Assembly: GCA_035267785.1 (NCBI GenBank)
Contig: DATFLL010000033.1
Coordinates: 1 to 34,339 of the forward strand
Direction of reading: 5' to 3'
DNA length: 34,339 nt
Source of the DNA: DATFLL01 sp035267785
GTDB taxonomy: Bacteria > Pseudomonadota > Gammaproteobacteria > DATFLL01
The notes beneath the pieces were generated by a model, which saw only the letters and a program-made list of their open reading frames with translations, had not been told where the DNA came from and made no database searches. The translations under genes and the position numbers were made by a program. Of this stretch, positions 17,331-26,058 are shown one piece after another. How positions within the stretch are numbered: the stretch's first letter is position 1; each line of letters starts with the position of its first letter.

Positions 17331-18102
17331 AGTAGTTCTGGAGACCCTGATCCACCTCTTGCTTCGTTACCGCCAGGCGTGTCGCCCGTCCATCGAGCCG
17401 GTTCGTCATGACTTGACGGGTGGGTCGCCAGTAATGGTTGACCTGGTGCATTCCAGTCGAGACCAACACCTTCTCGAGTTTGTCTTCTTTGTTGTAATAC
17501 TCGATGCGAACCGGATAGAGGCTGCGTTCCTCCAGCCAGTACACCTTCTTGGTATAGCCGCTGGACCGCTTTTCGGCTTTCGTGGCGGGCTTCGCCTCTA
17601 TCAGATGGCACGTCTGTCGGTCGCCGCAAGGGCGTTCCCCTGTCAGTTTGAAATCGTATTGAGATATCTGATAGCCCTCGAAGTCGTCATAGGAAAACTC
17701 CGTACCCATGTACTGATTGCTCTTCTCCTGCCCCGCTACACGCCGGATAAGCCGAGATGACGGCAGGTAGATCCAGATGTCGCTCTGACCGCCCGGATGA
17801 TTCACGATGAGCAGGCCGGTACCCTGGAAGACGGGCGGGCCGGTGAACTTCTGCAAGGTATGCTCGACACCATCGCTGTCGCGCTTGTAATACGTCACGA
17901 ACGTCCGCGTCTGTTCCACGTTTCCGTCGGCCCCGACGATCTCCATCCGATAGCCCGTCTTTTCGGAATGCGACTTGAGCTGTCGGTCGGACTCCTTGAT
18001 CATGGCGCGCCCGTCCTTCGCCGCGACGGCAGCCGGCGCTTGTCCCGTGCAGGCAATCAGAACGACTGCCGAAAAAACGCATCTACCCAACTTCCACTTC
18101 AT
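17302..18102 (-). CDS. LolA-like outer-membrane lipoprotein-sorting family protein
   Basis: This 266-residue periplasmic protein has a Sec signal (KWKLGRCVFSAVVLIACTG, cleavage near AVA) and the pattern of the outer membrane lipoprotein-sorting family (COG2834-type): TYYKRDSDGVEHTLQKF, then DIWIYLPSSRLIRRVAGQEK and FSYDDFEGY. The family has a LolA-like half-barrel that carries acyl chains. The ATG at 18102 overlaps the permease stop (ATGA) and has GGAGGA upstream within the permease gene. Permease, sorting protein and barrel thus form a through-envelope lipid route. Confidence 0.83.
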   Translation of the reverse strand: MKWKLGRCVFSAVVLIACTGQAPAAVAAKDGRAMIKESDRQLKSHSEKTGYRMEIVGADGNVEQTRTFVTYYKRDSDGVEHTLQKFTGPPVFQGTGLLIVNHPGGQSDIWIYLPSSRLIRRVAGQEKSNQYMGTEFSYDDFEGYQISQYDFKLTGERPCGDRQTCHLIEAKPATKAEKRSSGYTKKVYWLEERSLYPVRIEYYNKEDKLEKVLVSTGMHQVNHYWRPTRQVMTNRLDGRATRLAVTKQEVDQGLQNYYVSKRFLRR

Positions 18103-20465
18103 CCAATCCTCCGGTCCCTGAGCATGAGCGAGAGGCGGGTGCGTAACACAGCCCGCAGCGACGGCAATGCCGCGATGGGGAACAGCACCAACGCCGGTAC
18201 TCCTATGAGCGCGAAATTCCACCAGGTAAATGACGGTATGACCTCGAACCATGCCTGGCTGAGCCGCCCGATCAGAAATGTCGCCATGCCGTAAGCAAAC
18301 AGCGTCGACAGCAACAACCCGAAAACACCGACCAACGTGACCTCGGTCATCAGGATCCGCCCCACGGCCCGGTTGCGGAATCCCAGGGTGCGAAGCACGC
18401 CGTATTCGTGTCGCCGCCCCAGCACCGTGAACGATGTGCTGGCCAATAGGATAATCAGCGTCACGGCGATACTGAACGCCGTTGCGACATAGATGATGCT
18501 GCTGGCTTCCGATGAAATTTCCTGGACCTTGGCGCTCAGTTGATTCTTTAGCGTGACGCTCCCCACTCGCGGGGCCGCCCTCAGCGCTTTGGCTACGGAG
18601 GCCGCATGGCCGTGGGTCTTGACCAGCACGCCCGTGACTTGTCCATCCATCCGGAGCCAGTGCTGAACTGACGCCAGCGGCGCATAGGCGGCGCCCGGAA
18701 TGGTTCCGGAGAATATCCCGATAACGGTAGCGGAATAGCGATGCCCCTGGCTTTCCAGGCCGAGTGTGTCGCCGGGCTTCGCGTTCAGCTGATGGGCCAG
18801 TTTGTGTTCCAGCAATATGACGTTTTTGTCGCGCTCCTTCAGCCCGCGTCCGTCGGTAATCGTGATGTGGTGCATGCTCCTTCCAGGGGGCACCCCGGTC
18901 ACAAGGGCCGGCTGCTGCGTACCGGCGTGCTCGGCCCGCATCGCTCCCCGGAGGTAGCCTTCCAATTGGTTCACACCCGATATCTTGCGATACGGCCCCA
19001 ACTCATCCTCCCAGAGCGGCACCAGAAAGCCGACCGCTACGTTCCATCGGTCGAGATTGAAATTCTGCGCAATGGTATGGTTGAACGAATCCGTGGCGAC
19101 CAGGTAAGACAGGGAAACCCCCAATGCCAAGCCTACCGAGATCAGGGTTGTCGCCGCCACGCCGGGGACGCGGGCGAGGCTGCGCAGCGGATAGAATACC
19201 GTCGGCCACCGGCGCAGCACCCCAAGCGCTCGCATAACCACGCCGCCGGCCCTGCCGCCCGATTGGGGGCTATCGCCCCGCACCGCATCCTGGGGCGTAA
19301 GCCGCAAAATCGCCGACAGCGGCCATAAGCAAATCAGCGCGACGATGGCCAAGACACCCGCGATACCCATGCCCAGGTGAAGGGGGTCCAGATGCGTGAA
19401 CGGCTTCGGAAAACCGAGTGCGTTGCTGTAGCTCCTGCCGAAATCGGCGAGTACGAGATAAGCCACCGGAATCCCCACGACTATCGCGGCCAATGCGATG
19501 AGCAGCGCCGGATACAGCTGGGCGGCAATGAGCCGGCGCCTGTGAAAGCCCAAGGCCATGAAGACTCCGAGTGTCTGCTTCTGGGCAGCGATCCAGCGCG
19601 CGATGAGAAACAATCCGACGGTCACCGTAGCGAGAAGGAACACGACAATTACCGCGGGCACGAACAGCTGAAACGCGCCCAAATCGACCTTCATGAACAG
19701 GTAACTGAACTGGTGGGGCAACAGCGTACTGGACTGAACGTCGAGCCGTGTGCTGGCCCGCTTACGGACCTCGTTTTCGACCGTATGCGGATCGGCGCCC
19801 TTGCTGAAAGTCAAAACTTCACTGTCGACCAGCGGAAAATTCATTCGGTCGGAAATCAACTTGAGGGGTGCGAACACCACGCCCACCGAACCTTTGACCG
19901 GAACGAAGAAATTCGGGTTGGCGGGCGCGATCAAGTGCTCCGGGCTTAGCGCAATGCCGGCCACGGTCAGCGAGTATTTGGCATTCCCCATGGCCAGCGA
20001 GAAGCGATCGCCCGGCTTGACGTGGTGATAACGCGCGAAATTTCGGTCGACCAGGACGGCATCCGGTTTGTCGCGCGACAACGGGGCGCCGCTCAGCACT
20101 TGCAGCCGATTGATATCTGTTCGGTGCTTCAGGTCCTCGCCGACGACGGCCGTTGCGTGCCGACTGCCATCGGCCAAGGTAATCTGCCCCGGCGAGACCA
20201 GTCGGGACTCGGCCTCGCTCACCCCCGCAATATCAGTGAAGTTCGGGACGTTCGACTGGTCCGTCGGGATAAACCGCAGCTCCAGATCGTCGACATTCAA
20301 CAGATCGTAATAGTGATCCCGAGTCTGATACAGGCTGGCGATCGCCGAATAAACGCCGACAAAGATGCCGAACGCGATTCCCAGGATTACCGCGACCCCG
20401 AGCAGCCGGTAGCGCATGGACCACGCCTGCCTGTGGGCCCAGGCCAGTGTCATCGAGCGTTTCAT
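18099..20465 (-). CDS. FtsX-like ABC transporter permease (MacB/LolCE type, duplicated)
   Basis: This 788-residue protein has an N-terminal TM helix (about 18-40), a periplasmic domain, three TM segments (about 250-360), a fourth with a second periplasmic domain, and three final TM segments: two FtsX domains in one chain. This type does not transport through the membrane core but uses ATP hydrolysis to extract lipids or lipoproteins towards the periplasm. The ATG at 20465 lies 10 bases after the ATPase stop; an upstream GTG at 20501 would overlap it. The partner ATPase and a LolA-like protein are adjacent. Confidence 0.87.
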   Translation of the reverse strand: MKRSMTLAWAHRQAWSMRYRLLGVAVILGIAFGIFVGVYSAIASLYQTRDHYYDLLNVDDLELRFIPTDQSNVPNFTDIAGVSEAESRLVSPGQITLADGSRHATAVVGEDLKHRTDINRLQVLSGAPLSRDKPDAVLVDRNFARYHHVKPGDRFSLAMGNAKYSLTVAGIALSPEHLIAPANPNFFVPVKGSVGVVFAPLKLISDRMNFPLVDSEVLTFSKGADPHTVENEVRKRASTRLDVQSSTLLPHQFSYLFMKVDLGAFQLFVPAVIVVFLLATVTVGLFLIARWIAAQKQTLGVFMALGFHRRRLIAAQLYPALLIALAAIVVGIPVAYLVLADFGRSYSNALGFPKPFTHLDPLHLGMGIAGVLAIVALICLWPLSAILRLTPQDAVRGDSPQSGGRAGGVVMRALGVLRRWPTVFYPLRSLARVPGVAATTLISVGLALGVSLSYLVATDSFNHTIAQNFNLDRWNVAVGFLVPLWEDELGPYRKISGVNQLEGYLRGAMRAEHAGTQQPALVTGVPPGRSMHHITITDGRGLKERDKNVILLEHKLAHQLNAKPGDTLGLESQGHRYSATVIGIFSGTIPGAAYAPLASVQHWLRMDGQVTGVLVKTHGHAASVAKALRAAPRVGSVTLKNQLSAKVQEISSEASSIIYVATAFSIAVTLIILLASTSFTVLGRRHEYGVLRTLGFRNRAVGRILMTEVTLVGVFGLLLSTLFAYGMATFLIGRLSQAWFEVIPSFTWWNFALIGVPALVLFPIAALPSLRAVLRTRLSLMLRDRRIG

Positions 20466-20475
20466 ACTCAACTGC

Positions 20476-21189
20476 TCAACCTCGCTCGAGACGACCGTCA
20501 CGCAACGCGTATATCCGGTCCACGAAGGTCCGCATATGAGGATCGTGCGTCACCATCACCAGGGACGCCCCCGCCGCACGGGTCACATTCACCAGCAACT
20601 CCATGACGGTCTCCGCGGTGTGCGGATCCAAATTGCCGGTCGGTTCATCGGCCAACACAATGGCACTATCCTTTACCAGCGCACGCGCAATGGCTACCCG
20701 CTGTTGCTCGCCGCCGGAAAGCTGAGACGGAAATTTGTCCTGCTTTTCCGTCAGACCAACGGCATGCAGCATATCAATGCAACGGCGCTCATCCGCGGCC
20801 GACGTCGATCCATTGGCCTGTAGTGCCGTCAGGACGTTTTCGAAGGCGGTCAGGGCCGCGATGAGATTATAAAATTGAAATATGAAGCCGACCTTGCGGG
20901 CACGATAATCTGCAAGTCGGTTCGAATTGAAGCTTCCGATGTCGTCGCCGTCGACGCACACGCTACCCGAGTCCGGTGCGTCGATGCCCCCGATGATATT
21001 CAATAGGGTCGATTTACCCGTACCCGATACACCCAGGATCGCTACGCTTTCCCCTTGCGCAACATCCAAGGATAGGTCCCGCAGGACCGGCTGGGGGCCC
21101 TCGGGGCCTGGATAGGACTTGTTCAGCGCTTCGATACGAATGGCCGAAGCCAGGCCAGTCGCCTCGATTACCTTACCTTGGGCGCTCAT
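20476..21189 (-). CDS. ABC transporter ATPase, LolD/MacB type
   Basis: This 237-residue ATPase has Walker A GVSGTGKST (53-61), the signature LSGGEQQR (157-164), Walker B with LADEPTGNLD (catalytic E182) and the His switch in VMVTHDP. The pattern LADEPTGNLD is characteristic of the LolD/MacB/FtsE subfamily that powers FtsX-like permeases. The start at 21189 is 19 bases after the SDR stop, so it belongs to the same operon. Confidence 0.9.
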   Translation of the reverse strand: MSAQGKVIEATGLASAIRIEALNKSYPGPEGPQPVLRDLSLDVAQGESVAILGVSGTGKSTLLNIIGGIDAPDSGSVCVDGDDIGSFNSNRLADYRARKVGFIFQFYNLIAALTAFENVLTALQANGSTSAADERRCIDMLHAVGLTEKQDKFPSQLSGGEQQRVAIARALVKDSAIVLADEPTGNLDPHTAETVMELLVNVTRAAGASLVMVTHDPHMRTFVDRIYALRDGRLERG

Positions 21190-21208
21190 AGTAAATCTCT
21201 CATGTGGG

Positions 21209-22429
21209 CTAACGTGAATTCAACAGCTCGCGTGCGACGGCATCCGACATCGTACCCCGGTCGCCCCCGGAGGTACCGTCCACCTCGATGACCTCCAGCG
21301 GAGCATCCGGCATACCGGCGGCGTGTTCCTGTCGGAGACGTCGGCACAAGTTCGATCCCTCAATGAATGCGCGCTGGCACTCGTTCGCGCTGACAACGGT
21401 CGTGGCCGGAAACTCCAATCCGTGTCGGGCCTTGAGCCTATCCAGGGACGTCGTATCGAAACGCCATGTGTGCGTAGCGATTTCCGTATTGACCGACGAG
21501 AACGAAATGAAGGCGCGTTGGCGCGGTTCGATGCCCTGAATGGGAACGTCGTCGATGCGCTGGTAGTAGAAAAGCCGCTCGGGCATGAAGCACATCTTCA
21601 TCCAACCTTCCCAGAGCGTTCGCAAATCGGGACCTTTGTCCGCCGGCGCCACGATATTCACGAAACTGCCTGGCTCGCAGTGGCGACAGGCGGCTAGAAA
21701 TGCGTTCTGGAAGGCGTCCTGGTGCAGGAAATGAACGGTGTTCTGGGGTGCGACGACGTGTAGCTCGGGGTGATATTTTCGACACAGCAGACGCTCGAGG
21801 CCCGAGAGGAACTGGTACAGCCCGTACCTCGGTCCCTTGTATCGGCCGGTGCGGCTGTCGCCGATAATCACGCTGGGACGGAGCACCAAGAACGGCAGAC
21901 CGCTGTCGGCCACGATACGCTCGGCCTCCCGCTTGCTGAACGTATAGTGAGTCGGGTCGGCAGGAGGTTCGGGGTGAATCCGCTCAGCGATTACGCCGTC
22001 GACATAGCCGCTGCAGAATGCGGTGGAGATGAACACGAAGCGCTGCGCCGTGAGCGTCCGCGCAAGCTCCAGGAGCTGCTCGGTCATGCGGATGTTGGCT
22101 GCCTGTAGCAGGTCCGCGTCGAAATAGTCCACCGAACCGGCCGCGTTGACCAGATCGCCGATTTGTCCGCGGTACCCTGACAGCAGCTCGCCAAGGTTGT
22201 CGAGGGTGTCGTACGGAACGATAGTGACGGCCTGTTCATCGAAATCCGCCGAGCCGCCTCGGGCCCGCGCCTCATCCTTGAAACGGCTGAGTATCGCCGC
22301 CGGGTCGTGGTGTCTTCGTATGGGCACCACCAGGCGGGCAGACCCGTCGGCCAGCAAAGCACCCGCGATCAGCGAGCCAACGTAGCCTGTCCCGCCCAGC
22401 AATAGGGTCATACCGGAATTTGTAGTCAC
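21209..22429 (-). CDS. SDR-family acyl reductase-like protein (NAD-binding 4 / male-sterility type)
   Basis: This 406-residue protein is an extended SDR. Seen: dinucleotide motif GGTGYVGS (12-19), the STAF segment (135-138), the catalytic Y162-x3-K166 in HYTFSK, and LRPSVIIGDSRTG, all typical of fatty acyl-CoA reductases and thioester reductases that turn acyl thioesters into aldehydes. It lacks a carrier or adenylation domain. The GTG at 22429 has AGGGAA upstream. Its neighbour is an aldehyde-deformylating oxygenase-like protein, the same partner order as in cyanobacterial alkane synthesis, although the cyanobacterial reductase is a different SDR. An SDR acting on another acyl or sugar substrate cannot be excluded. 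Confidence 0.75.
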   Translation of the reverse strand: MTTNSGMTLLLGGTGYVGSLIAGALLADGSARLVVPIRRHHDPAAILSRFKDEARARGGSADFDEQAVTIVPYDTLDNLGELLSGYRGQIGDLVNAAGSVDYFDADLLQAANIRMTEQLLELARTLTAQRFVFISTAFCSGYVDGVIAERIHPEPPADPTHYTFSKREAERIVADSGLPFLVLRPSVIIGDSRTGRYKGPRYGLYQFLSGLERLLCRKYHPELHVVAPQNTVHFLHQDAFQNAFLAACRHCEPGSFVNIVAPADKGPDLRTLWEGWMKMCFMPERLFYYQRIDDVPIQGIEPRQRAFISFSSVNTEIATHTWRFDTTSLDRLKARHGLEFPATTVVSANECQRAFIEGSNLCRRLRQEHAAGMPDAPLEVIEVDGTSGGDRGTMSDAVARELLNSR

Positions 22430-22491
22430 GAAAGAATTCCCTTTCTACTTTCGAAACGGTTGGAAACATTACCGCCCAACCGCGAACGTCG

Positions 22492-23349
22492 TTACGGCTG
22501 GCATCCCGCCGAAACGTTGCAGCAGCTGCCAAGCTCTTCGCTCAGCCCGTTCTCCGCCAGCGTGGTCAGCTCCGAGATCAACGGTGTGGTGACGGCCGGG
22601 CTGAACCCGCATTGATCGAGGGTTTCCATGTAGACCTCCAGCGCTTCCATCCGCACGCTCTCGAGATCGGTCTCTAGGCTGTCGAGCCCCAATGTCGAGC
22701 ATTCGACCTCGAGCTCTCCACAGAGGGAGTGGCACTTGTAGCTGATCATGCTGAAGAGATCGGAGATCACCGACCGATGCGCCCATACGAGGCTCTCGTG
22801 GGCCGCCGTATCGTCCTCGTCAAGCAGCCCCTTGAATCGATCATAGCCGATTTGCCGATGGGCAATTTCGTCCCTCAAAATGTTGTCGGCAATCCGGCTC
22901 GTCTCCGGATCGGTGTTACGCGTCAGCGTCCGGTACAGAGTTATCGCCATAGTTTCGACCAATAGGTCCTGTATGGCAAGGCAGCCCGCGAGATCGCCAC
23001 GCTTGGCGGCTTCCGAGAAATGCTTACGTACGTTGAGCCATTGGGGCTCGACGATACGCTTTTTTGACGGAATATTGAGGCGTCGAGTCAGTTTGTGTAG
23101 CACCTGGATGTGTTTGGCCTCCTCGTAGGCCTGCTTGATAGTATCGTTTTTCTCGTCGGTGTCTCCAAACATCAACGCCATTTCGGCGTAGTTGTCCACA
23201 GCCATGATCTCGCCCGCCATGGCATTGGACACCACGTACGCCAGCAGATCGTAGTAGCGCTTGTCCTTACCGTAAGGATAATTGCCGGCAACCGCGCCCG
23301 ACACCTGGTTTGCCTGGATGCTCTCGTTCTGTCCCGTGTGTATGGTCAT
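22492..23349 (-). CDS. Ferritin-like diiron protein resembling aldehyde-deformylating oxygenase
   Basis: This 285-residue soluble protein has a four-helix diiron site: E47; E77-x2-H80; E132; E161-x2-H164. The gaps H80-E132 (52) and E132-E161 (29) equal those I recall for cyanobacterial aldehyde-deformylating oxygenase (E45, E73, H76, E128, E157, H160), and CLAIQDLLVETMAI and RDEIAHRQIG match its helices. That enzyme turns fatty aldehydes into alkanes and formate. This one is longer (about 230-240 residues is usual) and carries a C-terminal extension ending in CC-x5-C (C276, C277, C283). The ATG at 23349 has GGGAGG 9 bases upstream. It lies between arsM-like and SDR genes. Substrate is unproved; another oxygenation is possible. 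Confidence 0.78.
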   Translation of the reverse strand: MTIHTGQNESIQANQVSGAVAGNYPYGKDKRYYDLLAYVVSNAMAGEIMAVDNYAEMALMFGDTDEKNDTIKQAYEEAKHIQVLHKLTRRLNIPSKKRIVEPQWLNVRKHFSEAAKRGDLAGCLAIQDLLVETMAITLYRTLTRNTDPETSRIADNILRDEIAHRQIGYDRFKGLLDEDDTAAHESLVWAHRSVISDLFSMISYKCHSLCGELEVECSTLGLDSLETDLESVRMEALEVYMETLDQCGFSPAVTTPLISELTTLAENGLSEELGSCCNVSAGCQP

Positions 23350-23422
23350 CTGTCTGGACCTCCCTTGGCCAATTTGCTTGCTACCGAACACGGCGGGTGC
23401 CGCGTCGTTCCCTTCGACGGAT

Positions 23423-24244
23423 CTATTGCTTGATGGCTTGAATATGGGCGGAGACGATTTCGCTCTCGCGCAATGAAGTGAGGGTCTCGGGGGGCAACCC
23501 GATACGAGCGATCAATTTCGCCAGCAGCTCGTCGGGAACGATCGACAGTACGTCGTTCTCGTGGAGCACGCGGATATCGGCGAATCCGGCGCGGCGGAGG
23601 TAATCGAGATAGTCCTCCTTCTGCTCCGCGCCGCTGATGCAGCCTGCATACGTAGAAAGATCGTCTAGCAACGCCGCCGGAAGCGGCGCGTTCAATAAAA
23701 CGTCGGTGACAGAGAGCCACCCGCCAGGGCGCAACACGCGCCAGGCCTCTGCGAAGACCCGCCCCTTGTCGGGCGAGAGGTTGATAACGCAGTTGCTGAT
23801 CACAGCGTCCACCGTTCCCTCGGCTATAGGCAGTTCCTCAATCTGGGCATGGCGGAACGTCACCTGCTCGAGTCCCGCCTTCTCCGCATTGCGCCGACCC
23901 AGGGCGATCATGTCTTCGGACATGTCGATACCGATGACTGTACCGGTCGAGCCGACTTTCCGCGCGGCGATGAATGCGTCGAAGCCCGCGCCGCTGCCCA
24001 GGTCGACCACCGTGTCGCCAGTCTCCAGAGCATCGATCGCCAGAGGATTTCCACAACCCAGCCCAAGATTGCCGCCGGGGTCATCGTCCAGATCGTCGGC
24101 ACTGTATCCCATATGCAGACTGGCCTGCCGACAATCGTCCGAATTGAGCACCGGCTCGGCCGGTTGTTCGTCCTGAACGGTTCTCGCAATCCGACCGTAG
24201 CGGCTCTGCACCGCCGTCAACGCTTCATCCTTGGTCCATTTCAT
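23423..24244 (-). CDS. arsM: Arsenite S-adenosylmethionine methyltransferase-like protein
   Basis: This 273-residue class I methyltransferase has SAM motif DLGSGAGFD (81-89) and the ArsM signatures LGLGCGNP (C64), ISNCVINLSPDK (C152) and YAGCISGA (C202). The 50-residue spacing of C152 and C202 equals that of the As(III)-binding pair in characterised algal ArsM (C174/C224, from memory). ArsM adds methyl groups to arsenite to give mono- to trimethylated species. The ATG at 24244 has AAGGAG 8 bases upstream. It leads the leftward operon, and palindromes lie 38-71 bases before its start. Related methyltransferases for other metalloids or organic substrates exist, so arsenic is likely but not certain. 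Confidence 0.87.
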   Translation of the reverse strand: MKWTKDEALTAVQSRYGRIARTVQDEQPAEPVLNSDDCRQASLHMGYSADDLDDDPGGNLGLGCGNPLAIDALETGDTVVDLGSGAGFDAFIAARKVGSTGTVIGIDMSEDMIALGRRNAEKAGLEQVTFRHAQIEELPIAEGTVDAVISNCVINLSPDKGRVFAEAWRVLRPGGWLSVTDVLLNAPLPAALLDDLSTYAGCISGAEQKEDYLDYLRRAGFADIRVLHENDVLSIVPDELLAKLIARIGLPPETLTSLRESEIVSAHIQAIKQ

Positions 24245-24281
24245 TCACGCGTCTCCTTGTCTGCACGATCCCAAGCACTCT

Positions 24282-24315
24282 ACATGTGCATGTGTGCGTA
24301 TTTGTGCATACATCG
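24282..24315. promoter_or_regulatory. Operator-like cluster before arsM (site A)
   Basis: Two adjacent elements: ACATG-TG-CATGT at 24282-24293 and GTATTTGTGCATACATCG at 24298-24315. Their TTTGTG/CACAAAT and GCATATAT-like halves resemble sites B (25072) and C (30510), but the spacing inside the second element is shorter. I infer binding by the ArsR encoded next door and control of the whole leftward operon. Confidence 0.5.
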
Positions 24316-24499
24316 AAGGGTAGCGAAGGACGCTCCGAATCGCAAGGGAAATCGTTCGCGCTCGTCCTCGACGGCCGAATGACACGAGTGACCCTACTCG
24401 CGCGCCCAGGCCCTACCTAGATCGAGGAGAAAATTCCAACTACACGACGCGGCACTATTATCGGCCCTGGCCCGCCACTCACGCCGTCCCAGCCGCCCG

Positions 24500-24928
24500 T
24501 CAGGCCGAGTCGTCGGACAGGCCTTCCACAACCTCGGGGCAACAGGCCATCGCCGCGACCTTGATGTTCTGACTGATCGCGTCCAGCCGCAGTATGAATT
24601 CCGCCGCGTTGACATCGTAGAGTACGTGGCGCCCTTCCCGGCTACGGGTCAGAATGCCCGCCTGGTGCATAATCTGCAGGTGACGCGACACCACCGAGCG
24701 ATGCGTACGCCCCCCCGCAGCGATCTCTCCAACGTCCGCCTGACCGTGCATAATGAGGAATTTTAGGATATCCACGCGCGTCGGTTCGCTGAGCGCCTTG
24801 AAGAACTGAGAGTCAAACACCTCTACGAGGCGCTGCGCCGCACTGAGCTCCGCTGCCGTATTCGCTTGCGCCGAACCCCCAGAGCTCGGGCCGTTTTCAC
24901 TGGTCGTCGTTTGGTCTGCCAACTGCAT
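24500..24928 (-). CDS. ArsR/SmtB-family repressor with C-terminal vicinal cysteines
   Basis: This 142-residue protein has a poorly structured N-terminus (1-30) and an ArsR winged helix (about 33-112; ALSEPTRVDILKFL, SVVSRHLQIMHQAGIL, SREGRHVLYDV). The ELCVCD cysteine motif of classical ArsR is missing (the helix reads DVGEIAAGG). Instead C129-C130 lie in a C-terminal helix, as in ArsR variants that bind As(III) outside the DNA-binding helix. The gene lies between the arsM operon and the divergent ABC-importer operon. A palindrome in the divergent gap fits autoregulation. Confidence 0.87.
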   Translation of the reverse strand: MQLADQTTTSENGPSSGGSAQANTAAELSAAQRLVEVFDSQFFKALSEPTRVDILKFLIMHGQADVGEIAAGGRTHRSVVSRHLQIMHQAGILTRSREGRHVLYDVNAAEFILRLDAISQNIKVAAMACCPEVVEGLSDDSA

Positions 24929-25025
24929 CTCCCACTTTCCATGCCGATGTTATCGGGAAGTTCACAACGCCTCCGCAAATCCGATAAGACGTTTTCCGGC
25001 AATTTACCCTGACATTATTCTGTCG

Positions 25026-25054
25026 TTGATTCCACCAGACACCTGTGATAGAAA
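25026..25054 (+). promoter_or_regulatory. Probable sigma-70 promoter of the importer operon
   Basis: TTGATT at 25026-25031, a 17-base spacer and TAGAAA at 25049-25054 form a plausible -35/-10 pair. The start site would be near 25061, just before the palindrome at 25072, where a bound repressor would block initiation or elongation. Assigned by eye. Confidence 0.4.
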
Positions 25055-25071
25055 TTCGCCTCCATTATTGC

Positions 25072-25087
25072 ATATGTGTGCACATAT
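25072..25087. promoter_or_regulatory. ArsR-type operator in the divergent arsR/importer gap (site B)
   Basis: ATATGTG-TG-CACATAT is a perfect 7-base inverted repeat with a 2-base spacer. It lies 29 bases before the importer's binding-protein gene and 144 bases before arsR, so it could control both. It is the best of three related sites and defines the motif. Confidence 0.68.
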
Positions 25088-25115
25088 CGTCACCTCAACA
25101 GGGAAGCAATCTGCC

Positions 25116-25994
25116 ATGAAGGACCTTCTGTCGAAATCGGGGACCGTATTAACCATCAGTTTCGTATCACTATTGGCGCTCGGCAACGGAATTGCCCATG
25201 CCAAATCCATCGCCGATGAAGTCAAGGCCCGCGGGGTCATCCGGATCGGGTCCTCCTACGATGCCCCACCTATGGGTTATGTGAACGATCAGGGCAAATG
25301 GACGGGCTTCGATGTCGATCTCGGCAATGCCCTCGCCAAGCACCTGGGCGTCAAGGTCAAACGTGTCAAGGTCAACGACACGACCCGCATCGCATTTCTC
25401 GCGACTGGCCGGGTCGACGTGACCCTTGCGCACATGAGTCACACCCGCAGCCGGGACGAACAGGTTGACTTCGCGCAACCGGCCTACTTGTGGACGTGCA
25501 AGATCTTCTACGCCCGCAAAGGCCGTTTCCATTCCTTGAAGCAGCTCGGCGGAAAACGCATCGGTGTCGTCCAGGGCTCCAACGCGTACACGGCAGCACC
25601 CAAGGAGCTCGCGAAGTTTTCCGGCAAGAAGCCGAAAATGATGTCCTTCCAGAAGAACGCCGACGTCTTTGCGGCGCTGCGCGACGGCCGCATCGATGCG
25701 TATACCCAGGACACCCCTATCATCGCCGCAGTCGCCGGCCATGCCGGCGTCGACTTCGCGCCGGTCGGCAAGTGCTACAGTCCCGGCCTGTATGGCATTG
25801 GCGTGCCGCCGAACGACAGCAAATGGCGCGATGAAGTCAGTTTTGCGTTGCAGGATATGCTCCGGGACGGCACCTACAATCGCATCTACGCCAAGTGGTT
25901 CGGCAAGCACGGCAAGTTCCCCCTCGCAGTCAATGCGAAGCCTCGCCTGCCCATGTCCGCATTCGGACGGATGGCTTTCATCTGGCCGAACTAA
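25116..25994 (+). CDS. Family 3 solute-binding protein of a polar amino acid ABC importer
   Basis: This 292-residue periplasmic protein has a Sec signal (cleavage near AHA, residue 29) and the family 3 pattern: IRIGSSYDAPPMGY, GFDVDLGNALAKHLG, RIGVVQGSNA and DAYTQDTPII. Such proteins deliver amino acids or opines to their permease. Two cysteines (in WTCKIF and GKCYSPG) are unusual and could bind a thiol-reactive ligand or form a disulfide. The ATG at 25116 has GGGAAG upstream. It opens the rightward operon behind operator B, so uptake is probably induced by the ArsR ligand. The ligand is unknown. Confidence 0.88.
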   Translation: MKDLLSKSGTVLTISFVSLLALGNGIAHAKSIADEVKARGVIRIGSSYDAPPMGYVNDQGKWTGFDVDLGNALAKHLGVKVKRVKVNDTTRIAFLATGRVDVTLAHMSHTRSRDEQVDFAQPAYLWTCKIFYARKGRFHSLKQLGGKRIGVVQGSNAYTAAPKELAKFSGKKPKMMSFQKNADVFAALRDGRIDAYTQDTPIIAAVAGHAGVDFAPVGKCYSPGLYGIGVPPNDSKWRDEVSFALQDMLRDGTYNRIYAKWFGKHGKFPLAVNAKPRLPMSAFGRMAFIWPN

Positions 25995-26058
25995 ACCGCC
26001 AATCTGCGACCGCGGCTGAGGGATCGTACAGCCGCCCCTACGGTAAAGGGATGCACCG

